From assembly GCA_015179025.1 (NCBI GenBank), contig WHUX01000028.1, positions 1 through 64,000 of the forward strand: DNA of 64,000 bases, in the 5' to 3' direction. Position 1 is the first letter of the stretch, and each line of letters opens with the position of its first letter. This DNA is from Terfezia claveryi. Its lineage: Eukaryota; Ascomycota; Pezizomycetes; Pezizales; Pezizaceae. The notes beneath the pieces are model-generated. The model was not told the DNA's origin, made no database searches, and saw nothing but the letters and a program-made list of their open reading frames with translations. Below are positions 14,682-25,809 of this stretch, piece after piece. Both the position numbers and the translations under genes were made by a program.

Positions 14682-15747
14682 AAAAAAACAAACGTTACTA
14701 GGTTATGTATAAAAACGATATCACACCATGCATTTTTTCTGCTCGAGCTTCCCTTCCCTTCCCCCCCGCCTCCCCACCCTTGTTTTTGTTTTTTTTTATT
14801 TTTATTTTTGTTTGCTTTCCTCCTCCAACGTTCCTCCTCCTCCTCCTCCATCCTTCTTTTTTTTTTTTTTTTTTTTTTTTCCCCATAAAATCTGCTAATC
14901 CGAAAATTTAATGGTAAGGTATGTAGAAGGTAGGGTTTTTTTATGTTACCTAGGTTAAGGATTGGTCCCAATCTTTTTTCATTTTAATATAGTTCATTAT
15001 ATGTAGTACCGGTATGTCAACCCCCCCCCCCCCCCACCACTCCACACACACACACTCACACACACAAACACGCTACCTATATTTCCTTATTTCTTTATTT
15101 TTATTTTTATTTTATAAATACTTGAAATCCGGGGTACGTATGTATGTAGTATGTATGTATGTTTTTTTTAAATCGGATCGTGGTATTTATTACCCTACAG
15201 TACTGGTATGTAGGTCTTGGTTTTTTTTTTTTTTTTTTTTCTTTTTTCGCCATCAGTTCCGTTTCGGCAATCCCGCCCTCCCTCCTTCTCTCTCCCCGCC
15301 ACTTTGGGTGGGGGTGGTCGACGGGAACAACCACATTCCAACGGACGTTGTTTGTTTCACGCGCCCCCCCCAAAAACAAAGCGAACGACCCGACTTGGAA
15401 TAAACATATAACTACTTAGGGTAACATACAGTAACTACGGAGATGTAACCAAAAAAATGGAAAAAACTTGGGGAAGGCTTTTTTTTTTTTTTTTTTTGGG
15501 GGGGGTGAGGGGGGAACCAATACAATATTCCGGGTATGTTGTGTAATTAAATATGAATGAAAAGCATAAACGTTTAGCCCCCCCCCCCTCCCCCCTTCCC
15601 CCTCCCATCCCAAGGGAGCCGATTTAAAATTCCAAATTCCACATTCTCTGCACAAATTCCAACGTTTGGGGAATTTGTTTCACTAACAAACTAACACTAA
15701 CTAACTATGTAACTAGGTACCGGTATGTATTATTGGGTTTTTTTTTT

Positions 15748-15781
15748 GTGTGAGTGTGAGTGTGAGTGTGAGTGTGAGTGT
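15748..15781 (+). repeat. (GTGTGA)n microsatellite
   Basis: Five to six hexamer units of GTGTGA directly after a T run. Confidence 0.9.
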
Positions 15782-15904
15782 TTGTTGTTGGATCGATGGA
15801 AGAAGGGTCGCCGTAGAAAAAACTAACGATTCATGTAAACCAATTAAAACCTGTCCATACCTTACTGTACTTACACTACGGTAAGCTATTTAAAAAAATA
15901 TCTA

Positions 15905-15927
15905 ATCGAATCAAATCAAATCAAATC
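15905..15927 (+). repeat. (AATC[A])n tandem repeat
   Basis: A short run of AATCA-type pentamers. Confidence 0.7.
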
Positions 15928-16180
15928 ACCTCACCCCCCACACCCCTCCCAAACGAATCACCCAAAACAAAAAACAAAACAAAATAAACCGGGACTTAAA
16001 AAAAAACAAAAAAAAAAAAAACACACAAACAAAACCGGGAGGGGGGGGTGTACCTTGTGATTGGATTAGCAAAAACTTCTTTTCCTCATTGCTTATTTTT
16101 ATTTTTATTTTTTTGGTTTATCCATTGGAATACTGGACTGAATTGATTTTGTTTCCCGTTGTTGGTTCAAAGATTTAATA

Positions 16181-16218
16181 TACATACATACATACATACA
16201 TACATACATACATACATA
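16181..16218 (+). repeat. (TACA)n microsatellite
   Basis: Nine to ten uninterrupted TACA tetramers. Confidence 0.9.
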
Positions 16219-19200
16219 GCTGGGTTATAAAGTTTTCCAGGGTTTTTCGCTAGGGCTGGTTGGTGGGAGGGGGGGGATCGCGGAACGCTAAACAATCGCT
16301 AAAAGTTCCAACTACGTGCGTGAGTTGGTTAATATGCTAATTGCAAAACCTTTCTACAATAAATTTATCAAACAAATCACTAAAACTCCCCAATTATTTT
16401 TCTTCAACTCATGCTTTGCTTTTTCTTTTTTATATTAATATCACCGGGGGCAGTGTAACATGTTTACAGAGACGGGGGGGGCAAACTTAAACTTTTCCCA
16501 AACTTGCCACCTCCACAGCCCCACGTGTGTGTGTGTGCCGTCTTTTAACATTCGATAATCGGTCATTCATAAACATCGTGATATCAAGGGAAGTTAAAAA
16601 TGCAAGGGGCTTTCCTGTAGGGGTGTTTTTTTTTTTTTTATAGAATCATTTAGAACCTCCGCAAACCTAGAAAATGTTTGCCATCATTAATATCACCATA
16701 AGCCGCCTACTTTTTCGACTAGCCATTCTCCCGGGTTCTGGGGGGTATTCGTGATAGAAAAAAGAAAAAAAAGGAAAAAAAAGGGAAAAAAAAAAATTGA
16801 ACTATTCCCACGCTGGCGAAGGGGATGAGAGAAAATAAGTTTCCCTGGCGTACATATTTGAATTATTATTATTGAAACAAGTCAAACCCCCACTTCATTT
16901 AGTCAAACTTCCTTCGTCTAAAACAACTACCTCAAGCTTCTTCAGGCTAGCAGTGACCGAAGTTTTCTGCTCATCCCAATTGTAGTATGGTACCCCACTA
17001 ATAATTTATTCTTGAACTCCGCCGCGGAATGAAAGTTACATGTACCGTAAGTTATGACCTGTTCTTGTGTCAATATAATGTGATTTATGTAAATTATCTC
17101 TTATTTGAGGCATGAAATCTTGTAGATCGGGATCGGGGAAGGGTTCTTGACCAGGGATATTCCATTAATTATTCGAGACGTTGTTTGTTTGCCCCCCCAC
17201 TGGTCATCGGTACATCCATAATCTGCTTGCTGCATCTGGCATTTGATAAGGTGGAACCAACAGATATTTCTGCGCCCCTTTCTAATATGAGCCCTACATA
17301 TGTAAATGTGATGTCCAACTCGACTAGGATTCGTTTCAGTAAACGATGCAGCTGCGACATAAAGTCTGCGTTAGAGAGCTACAGAAGGGCAAGGGAACAT
17401 TCGATCATTTGGGACTAGCATTGTACCCCGTCCCATGTCCCCAAATTGCATTTGCCAAACCCCTGGGTCGGCAGATGCTGGTAGCCACTAGCTAGGATCG
17501 AGGGTTCACCCTTCACCTTTCGCCTGGGTCTTCAAGCCATTCACTTCCAATACCCTTGTTCCCTGTCCTTGTCATTTTCTCTTTCTCTTTCTCTTTTCGT
17601 TTGGCAGCTGCACGTGCCATATCCAGAATTCTTACTTGTTTCAGCGAGTTTGGCTAGCTTCGGGAACTGTTTGACATAGGTGTGATGGCATTTCTTATTG
17701 CTACAACCCCCCTCCTCGGAGTGAGATGGTACGTGGGAACCCGCTGCACTGCCCCTACGTCTCCCCGGTCTTCTCTAGATAGAAAAAAGTGGGAGCAGGG
17801 GTTGGATAATTACGGGTAAACTGCATTCCTCCCCCAACTTGTGGGACCGGTAAGCTGTTGTCCAGTCAGGTTGCGCGCTTTGCGGGTCGTCCCGTTCCCC
17901 GGAGAAAGGTATTACCGTGGTGCTATGTGGTGCGCTCTGGTTGATCTGTGCTGGAAATTTCTCACAAGGAAAACAGTTATTTCTGATTTCCTTACGAGAG
18001 CATTCTTCAAATCGTTTCTTGCAGAATGTAACTTGGTTAGCTGTATGGATATCGCCCCCAAATGCACCTCTCAAAGATCTAAACCACTAAAATGGCGGCT
18101 GGTAGTGTGGCCGCGTGGCGTACACAAGGGTGGCAGTTCGCAGTCTTACCAGTATCAAAGAGAGACGGGAAACGCCATTGCTAGATTTTGAAGATCTTCC
18201 AAACATGTCGAGGGCCAAATCTCCATTCCCATTTCAGGTCCCCGAATGAGTAACGGATCCTTCCATTGTTTACGGCGTATACTCAAAAACATGCACATTA
18301 TTAAGCCAGGTGAAACGCTGCAGCTGCATGGAGGAGCAGATCGCAAAGTTAACCCTCACGGGTAATCCTTCCATACAGTAGGCCTGGCTATGGTGTTTCT
18401 ATTGGCAGACGATCTTGGTCTTGTGTGGGGGCGTTTTCAGTACCGCAGACCACTCCGCGGTGAATGCTGCGGCTGCGCGCTACATAACGGCCAAGAGCTC
18501 GCCTGCCGTTAGCGCTATACAGTAGTCCGTAGAACTCACGTGCGCTACTGGCATATGCATGTTTAGGTACTTAGTGTAGCCCGTGATATGACGAGGATCG
18601 GACGCTCGTTAATCTGCTGAAGAGAAACCCGCGATGGCCAGGTCTCCTCCTTCATGGGAATTCAATTTAACCAAAGAGCTGGGCAAACCGACATGGTGGG
18701 AAAGCCACCGCTTTGATACAAGGGGTCCTGAACCTTTCCAGAGTAAAGTGCGCTAAAGTGGCGTTGGTGATCTTGCTTCATTTCGCAGAGTTGGATCGCT
18801 CGGAATCTAGAGTACCGGGTCCCACTGGCGAGGTTGCCCCTGAAATGTTTTCTTGCCAAACCCCATAGGAAAGAATTGTGCTTTGGCCGTATAGTACCAT
18901 AGCCGATCATGACAGGGGGGATAACATCTCGCCAGTTGAACCGGTGCCGTAAAGTGAACCCCACCCCCGCTCCGCGGGCAGGCACGCACAGCACCGGTAT
19001 CACGGGCTCGAAACAGCGAAGTTCGCTTGGGCACTGATGTTGTATCTAATCTGAAAACATCTGATGCCTGACTCTCATCAAACACTGCTATCAGTTTGGT
19101 ATCAGCATCAAAGTCGGGAGCCTGAGTTTATACATCTCGGCCCACTTGATGCAGATTTTCACAGGATAAAGTTTAAGTTAACTCGCTGCAGAATAACCAA

Positions 19201-19396
19201 GCTGGATGTGCGAAGGCGCGGCGACGCAGGGGCGGGTATGTAGGTATATAAAACATGCCAGTGTTATCTGGGGGACAAGTACAAACAGTACTTATCGATA
19301 CCAGGGGCTAGTTCGGCAACCAAGGAGAGGATCTACCGAGATACGAGGCAAGGATTGACATGCACATCTTGATGGGAGATCGAGGATTTGCATATA

Positions 19397-19424
19397 GCCA
19401 TAGCCGTAGCCGTAGCCGTAGCCT
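19397..19424 (+). repeat. (TAGCCG)n short tandem repeat
   Basis: Four to five hexamer units of TAGCC[AG] between 19397 and 19424. Confidence 0.7.
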
Positions 19425-19735
19425 ATATTTGATGTTTATTGGTGGAGAGTGCCATCACCAGTAGTAAATAATTTCATAAACGCGAATACACAGTGCCGGT
19501 GTGACTCAGTGGCGTTCGAGGGTAAACCGAGCGATCTCGAAAGATTAATGATTGGGCAAGGCGGATCCCTTCGCCTTGTTAGAGCAAACTATGCAGAACT
19601 TACCCCGCAGTTGTTATGGATACGGTAGTTACTGTAAGTTTAGCAATGCAGAGCCCAATGAGGAAACCCCAAAACTCGAAACTCGAACTGATAGCAACAT
19701 TAAAATCATAACGTCGCACCAAGCATCGCAGTTTC

Positions 19736-19773
19736 TTTTTTTTTTTTCCTTTTTTTTTTTTTTTTTTTTTTTT
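19736..19773 (+). repeat. Interrupted poly-T tract
   Basis: Runs of 12 T and 24 T separated by CC. Confidence 0.85.
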
Positions 19774-20145
19774 GGCTAATTTCGATGCAATGAATGCAGG
19801 TTGATCGCAAAGCGATGCAGGATATGTGGGCATCGCCCTCAATCATATTACCCCCCCACCCCCTCCCTCTCACAGCTCCAGGAGTCTGGCTCTGCTCTAC
19901 CGGTAGGTAGGTACGGTACTGTATGTCTGACCGCCCCCGAAAAGCTCATGCATCGTTGGACTCGGTTACAATCCTTGGCAATCCCCTCCTGCAGTAAAAA
20001 TCCGGGGTTCGTTTCTTTTTCTTCTGTACATAGTGGTGCGTAGGTGGCGATTGCTGCGGAACCTTACCTTCACCCCCCCCGTGCTCTTGTCATTTACAAA
20101 AGAAACGCTGCAAATTGAGCTTGCATCAAACAACGAACGCCAACA

Positions 20146-20516
20146 ATGGTTTCTCCTTCGCAACCCCTTTTTCGCTCACTGCGCCGCCTCGCCCTCACCA
20201 CCAAGATGGTGGGCAAGGGCTTCTACAAGGGAAACCGGACTGGCTCAATGGGAAGACACACTAAACACGGAGGCTACGTGATTAATTGGAACAAAGTCAG
20301 AACATATGTGGCGCCGGAGCTGGCAGGTTTCGAAGTAAGCCCCCCCTGGGTAGTTGCATTGGAATGTTGAACTAATCTCAACTGCCCTGTTAGTTGAAAC
20401 CCTTTGTCTCGAGGAAAATTCCATGGCCACGAGGCCGTTTCCCAGGGGAGGAGCAGGGCGCAATGTCAGGGAGGTTGTATCTGGAAAAATGGAAGAAGGA
20501 GAATGGAGAGTATTAG
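20146..20516 (+). CDS. MRPL27: Mitochondrial large-subunit ribosomal protein mL41 (MRPL27 type)
   Basis: Exons 20146-20334 and 20394-20516 join in phase 0 to give 103 aa. The intron starts GTAAGC and ends TTAG. The protein starts with a basic, Ser/Arg-rich mitochondrial-type leader, then carries the family hallmark KGFYKGNRTGSMGRHTKHGG at about residues 25-44, an NWNKVRTYVAPEL segment and the C-terminal EKWKKENGEY. Fungal mL41 is a small component of the mitochondrial 54S ribosomal subunit, and the length fits. Retaining the intron would end the protein early (stop at 20370), which supports the splice. The gene converges on the beta-galactosidase gene, whose stop lies 333 bp away. Confidence 0.93.
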
Positions 20517-20849
20517 TTTCTGATTTACCGTTGAGATGTTTGCCTGAAATCGGTGGCTGCGGTTGAATACGGGGTGACTGCTCATTATATGTCAATTTTC
20601 ATGTTGTCTGGCGATTTTTCTTGATTTATTGTTGAAGCTAATTGTTTATCGTTGCCTGACGTGGCTTGGATATATCACCTTAAAAAATAAATACACCTCT
20701 ATCTCTGATAAGGATGAATTTTTGCTGGACTTTCAATATGAGATAGAAAATCAATTTTTTTCAATAAAAAACTAGAGCAATTATGCCTAGTGGGATAAAA
20801 ATGAGTGTTATAGCTTGTCCGGTGCAGATCCCCAAATCTTGGAGTATTT
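20517..20849. other. Convergent 3' intergenic region
   Basis: AT-rich spacer between the stops of mL41 (+) and the GH35 gene (-). It includes AATAAA-like sequences near 20687-20692 (+) and AT-rich stretches that could serve as poly(A) signals for both genes. No coding potential is seen. Confidence 0.5.
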
Positions 20850-23800
20850 TTAAGATGTACCCCAAAGATCCAACGTCCTGCGAATGGCATCTGATAGTCC
20901 TTGCACACCTAATTTCGTTATCAAGTATTCGACCCATTCGTGCCCGGCTAGTTTGGGGTTTTCCTGTGCCATATTTTTCACCCTAGAGACAAACTTGCTC
21001 CTTCCTTGGGGAAGCCCTGTAATCAATCCCTCTCCATTGACTTCCCCATACCCAGTTCTGAAGAAAACATTCAAAGTCTCCAAAGACAACCTCGTAAATT
21101 GAAACCTCCTGCCTTCAGCTGGCTCATGCATACCCCACACAGCAAGACCTATTACATTCGAGCCCCGGTTAATAATACCAGGATAGACAGGAAACACGGA
21201 TTGTGGGCCTATGTGGTTGATATACCGCCCCATCTGGTAGCCATTCACGAATAGCTGAACTCTCGTCTGGGTATCCTGGGGTATCTCAAAAACGAAGGCT
21301 AGTGGAACATCGTAGTCCAGGGGATAGGTGATATTAATCGTGGTACGATAGAACTTTATGCCGGCACCAGGGAATCCTTCCATAGGTGATTCCGACGACA
21401 TAGTTGTGTCGATGAAACCGGGGAAATGTGCACCTATCCGCACAGCATAAAGCTATACAGTGGCTAGATTAGTAAGATGGATACCTGAAAAGGCCGAGCA
21501 TGGGAAAGGGAAATTGCGCACTCCGTCCTCATTATACGGTGCTCTCACTGCATCATCATACTTTTCACCACCTGCATTTCCTTGCAACTTCCAGCTTGTG
21601 AATTCTAGCCCCTCAGCACCAAGTAATATTGCTGATCTGATGCCCCTCGGCTTTTTCGTTGTATGGCCATCAAAGAAAGTCACACCATTGTCTCGATCAT
21701 AACCATTGCTATCACTTATTATCACTAATACGTTCTCTCCTTCTTTGAGCTGGTAGGGTGCGAAGAACCAGTTATCAGTGAACCTCTCATTCCAGGCATT
21801 TCCAGGTTGAGAGGTGACGTATTTCCCATTCAGCCAAGCCGAGTATCCGAAAGCAGTACCTCCCCAAATCTCTAGGTGCACTCCAGCAACGTTGCCAGCC
21901 GACTGGGAGATATTGAAGCGGCCACGGTAAATTACAGCTCCTATAGTAGAAATTTAGTGATAGAGCTTCGAATTCGGCCAGATTGAGTACAATGGAATCA
22001 TACCAGTGTGGAACCCATATTCTCCTGCATATAAACATGGCAGAGTAATTGGGGGAAATGCTTCATTCGTGCTCGAGTTTCTTGCGACGACCCACTTCGA
22101 ATCATCGTACTCAATTTCAATCTCAGGTAGCGAGTCCATCACTTTCCATTCTGTCTCTGTGCTGTTGAGAATTGGTAATATCACCTTCGCTGCCTCAGGG
22201 CCCCTCAATATTGCCTGTCGAGACAGGAATGGGCCATCTTCCAATTGGAGCTCTTCCCCGTTCCAGGTGACCATTTTGAACCCTGCACTCACCCACAAAA
22301 GTAGGGCAGTATCTTGGTTTACGTCTCCCACAAGGTGAAGCATGGAACCGTCGGCTGTAGCGTTCCTCACAAGGTAAGGTCCTTGTACTAGCACTTGATC
22401 TTGCAAATTGACTTTCCTTGGGCCTTCTCGCAATACTGGAGCCCAAAATCTATACGCACTGGCTCTATTGAAGTATATCATATGGAACGTATCGCTAACG
22501 CGAATCGAAGTGATATCATGTCCCGGCTCACTCGTAAACGAAAGGGTCGCAATGTTATTCTTCGCTGTAATGTTAACAGATTTAAGCCCCTGGTGGCGGA
22601 GTTGAACTTCAATTTCCTTGTCTTTGAAAAAGAAAGCAATCTCCTGCATATGACCTCGACCGCCGGTAACGTAAAACAATGTATCAACCCCGTCAATAGT
22701 TTGCCATGTTAAAAGTTCAGCCGTCGAATAAAGGATTTGGTGGCTACCTGCTGAATAATTTGTTATCAGAATTTTGCTCTCCCGTCTTTGGAGATCTAGG
22801 TTTTGCAATTGCTGCTCCCCCAAGGCAGTCTGGATACGAAGGTCAAATGTCTGGTCGTCCAAGGAATTAGTATCCATGTGCCGGATTATGTAGTAGCGAG
22901 TGTCTAATATTTGGTTGTGTAATTCAGTGGTATATATCGCTGGGTTGCTTGAATATTGGCTTCCGCCTGGCGGGCAAGAAGTATTACCAATGAGCTCGGC
23001 GTGAAGTAAGGAATCCATTGTACGAAGAAAGAGAGCAATCAGTTTGCCCTCACTACTAAGGTTAACTCGGGGATTTTCAAAAGCACATTTGATACTGACC
23101 TGAGCTTGTCTCGGATGAGGCGGCCTTCGGATATTCCAGCTCCATAATCGTACCTGAATATCGTTACCCTCAAATTCCCTACTTGACCAAAGCATTGCCC
23201 ACTTACGATGTATACACTACAGGTGTCAACAAGTAGCCCCAGTTCGTTCCACCAAAGGCCTGTCCGATGTTAAAATCTCGCATGATCCTTCAAAGGCTTT
23301 GGAGTCCTCACCATATATAAATTCATCATTGTGAATCGCTGAGCAATATTGTTTTTGTAATAGACATTGACGAACGAAGTGCTGGTCATAGGGCAGTTTA
23401 GACACGCCTTAACGTCAGTATGAGAAGGGATGATGCCTTACCCAACCATATCAGCACACTTCTCATATCCAGGACCACCCCAAGCTTCCAAACAGTCCTT
23501 TATCAGCCATATTTTCCGTAGTACATTTATTAAGGTTATCTAACTATGAACTTACGATCGAAAGCCCCGCCTTGGAACTCTGGGGTAAACTGTGGGCCGT
23601 TTGGATACCACTTCTTGAAATAATTATAATAATCCGTCCTAACGTGGAAGTGTCCTAATGGATCATCGCAGTCAAATCCCTGCTCCCCTGGTCAATTAGC
23701 ATTCTTTTTGGGACCTCAGTTGACAGTACGTCTCACCCTGGGGTAACCATCTAATCCATATATGTCAAGTACACTGGGATAATTTTGTGGCAGCCATGAC

Positions 23801-24978
23801 CTCGCCATACCAACGTCATTGTGGAAGGTAGGTACTAAAATCCCAGCAGAACGATACGCATGAGACAGCTGCTAGTTGTTAGTGATCCGTATGTTTCTTA
23901 AGAAATTCATTGCCATGAATACCATGGTCATATACTCGTCCGCTCCCTCATATATGCTTTATGCGTGTTAGCTTAGTACGCTCGCGAATGGAGACCGACT
24001 TACAAACCACCTCCCCAGTAATATTCGTTCTCAATCTGGGCGAGAATAACAGTGCCTGTTCCACCACCTCCAATTTGATTGCGTGCAATTATTGGCCCAA
24101 TTCTCTCAATATAAGCCTTCCAATACTCAGTATATTTTGTTCCATTTGTGCGGACCTCAATCTGTGGTAGCTGAACCAGCCAGCCAGGCAGCCCCCCTGC
24201 CGTAGTCTCGGCGTGAATCTAGAAGGGTCTTAGTCTTTATCTCTTTGGGTTTGTAGCTGTAAGTTAGGCATACATATGGGCCGGGCCTTGCAATGATCCA
24301 AAGGCCTGCAGTCTTTGCCGCTTCAAATATGGGCTATAGCTCCGTCAGTTTGTGTATGACAACGCTGCTATACTACGACGAACGGAAATTTACCTGAAGG
24401 TCATGCGCCCCCGTTTCAAAGTCCCACACCCCTTCGGCTGGGTTGTGAAAACCCCAGTGAAAATAGATTGAAACAGCATTATAGCCAGCTGCCTGCATCT
24501 TCTGAAAGATATCAAGGTACAGAGCCGGAACTGGTATCCTCCCTGATTTCGTGAGCCTAAGTAAGTCTGCGCCAATGAGATGCAGCCACTTTGACTAAAA
24601 ACCTACAGTAGTGAAATTCCCCACTGTAGATGAAGACCTTTTGGCCGTCAATATATAGGGTGGAATTATCCCTTCACCCAAAACATGTCAGTATTTGTTA
24701 TGCCTCTACTAAATAAATAAATAGGTATAATATGAGAACACCAAAACAAACCATTGCACCTTATCACTCAACCCATTATCAGATAACCTGCTGCCTTTCC
24801 AATTGAGAGCTTCACCCTCAGTATCCCCAGATTGAGGGTATTGATTATCAATTGAGAAAGACCGGTCAGATAGAACACTGTTTTGCAGTCTGCTTGGGTT
24901 GTTTTGTACTGTGAGAGCATAGGTATGCAGAAGCAGATATCCGATCCAAAAAAGCCTAAAACTGATACTGGGCTGCAT
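20850..24978 (-). CDS. GH35 beta-galactosidase, secreted type, 15 exons
   Basis: Complement of exons 20850-21452, 21522-21940, 22004-23052, 23100-23153, 23207-23259, 23312-23381, 23442-23484, 23556-23682, 23737-23871, 23923-23956, 24004-24218, 24274-24333, 24394-24542, 24607-24671 and 24752-24978. Together they are 3,303 nt and close in frame as 1,100 aa. The N-terminus has a hydrophobic signal-like stretch ending near TYA. The GH35 catalytic barrel follows: SGEFHYWR..PVP, GYNAVSIYFHWG, ARPGPYIHAET, the acid/base glutamate in QIENEY (about E232) and the nucleophile in TPEFQGG (about E330). The C-terminal part has beta-galactosidase jelly-roll features such as LEIWGG.AFGYSAWLNG and VQLFVNGYQMGRYINHIGPQ. 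Family members cleave terminal beta-galactosides from oligo- or polysaccharides outside the cell. The length matches fungal LacA-type enzymes (about 1,000 aa). One donor (GTGCGC at 21521) and the 34-nt exon 10 are the least certain joins. No inactivating lesion is seen. Confidence 0.92.
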
Positions 24979-25809
24979 TACTGTGATCTGAAGCTCGGCC
25001 GTAGAAATTGCTAGTCAGAGCGCGCGGTGCGTCTTTAAAGACCCCACCGCTTTTTTGGGGGGGGTTGGAGAAGACAGATGGCTATAGTCCCGTACCCAGA
25101 TACCGTAATTCAAGTATTTAGGGGAAATACCAGAGTCAAGTACCTATATTCACTTTGCGTAACACAGATTCAATAGCGCTCAAGTAAAGGTAGTCTGAAC
25201 GGGTACAAGGAGTCTCTTGAATTGTTGCACGCGCACTATATAGATGTATGTTCACGGGGCCTTGCACGGGCCGAGTTAGTATGGGCCGCGCAAGAAGTGT
25301 GTATGTCAAGAGCAAAATGGAGTGTCCCCGCGTTTTGGTTTGGTACATACCGGTAGTGCTTTTAGGTGTCCGATCTCGTGCCAAGCCTGATACATAGATT
25401 CGAACCGACTGTTGGATTCCCCTCTTATGTACTGCCAGATTATTGCCTGTTGGGGTTGCGATTCTGATCGAGGCTGGATTAGGTTGCATAATTGGGTGGT
25501 ACTGTATTAGGGCTGAGTCCGTCTAGCTATCATAGAAAAAAATGAAGGAAAGAAAGAGAAAGAAAAATAAAAAGACTGGAACTGTAACCAATCAAATAAA
25601 ACAGAGCTGGAATTGGTCTTGAGCCGGGAAGTTACTTTAGAATGTACACTTGGGCATTTCCTACAAATAATGAAATCATCAAGTGATGATAAATTCATAT
25701 CGATAATGAAAAACATATCTCAAGCCTAAGTAACCTCCATTATCCAAATACGTATACAAGGAAAAAAGTGCAAAATACAGAATTGCCGTGGAAGAAAGAA
25801 ACAGAATGG
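24979..25809. other. Intergenic region between GH35 and VPS13
   Basis: Holds the upstream region of the GH35 gene (which reads left from 24978) and the 3' flank of VPS13 (which ends at 25810). A G-rich run (GGGGGGGG near 25057-25064) lies 80 bp upstream of the GH35 start. The open frames are not recognisable. Confidence 0.45.

Larger units (their letters stand above)
13401..16860. repeat. Microsatellite and homopolymer island
   Basis: About 3.4 kb packed with simple repeats: poly-T runs of 32 (14488-14519), 24 (14857-14880), 20 (15221-15240) and 19 (15479-15497), a run of 15 C (15021-15035), G and C runs, and several tandem repeats listed separately. Long open frames here encode only low-complexity Phe, Lys, Pro or Gly tracts and are not genes. 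The density is far above that of the flanking DNA. It may be a replication-slippage-prone region or may partly reflect assembly or sequencing error in homopolymers. Confidence 0.85.
16861..20145. other. Gene-free intergenic DNA upstream of mL41
   Basis: Open frames are short and without recognisable domains. A TAGCC-type hexamer repeat (19397-19424) and a 24-T run (19750-19773) are present. The last 150 bases should hold the promoter and leader of the mL41 gene; a short poly-C stretch lies at about 20073-20080. Confidence 0.5.

Noticed and set aside
14170..15655. Several 80-130-codon frames on both strands
   Set aside because: They are produced by homopolymers and microsatellites and encode only Phe, Lys, Pro or Gly tracts.
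15905..16218. Clustered short repeats considered as a CRISPR-like or telomere array
   Set aside because: The units are 4-6 bp perfect microsatellites without spacers, and no TTAGGG array is present.
20335..20393. Reading through the mL41 intron to a stop at 20370
   Set aside because: It would remove the conserved C-terminal EKWKKENGEY; splicing GTAAGC to TTAG restores it in phase.
25385..25420. ATTCGAACC resembling a minus-strand tRNA T loop
   Set aside because: No matching T stem, anticodon arm or acceptor stem is present around it.
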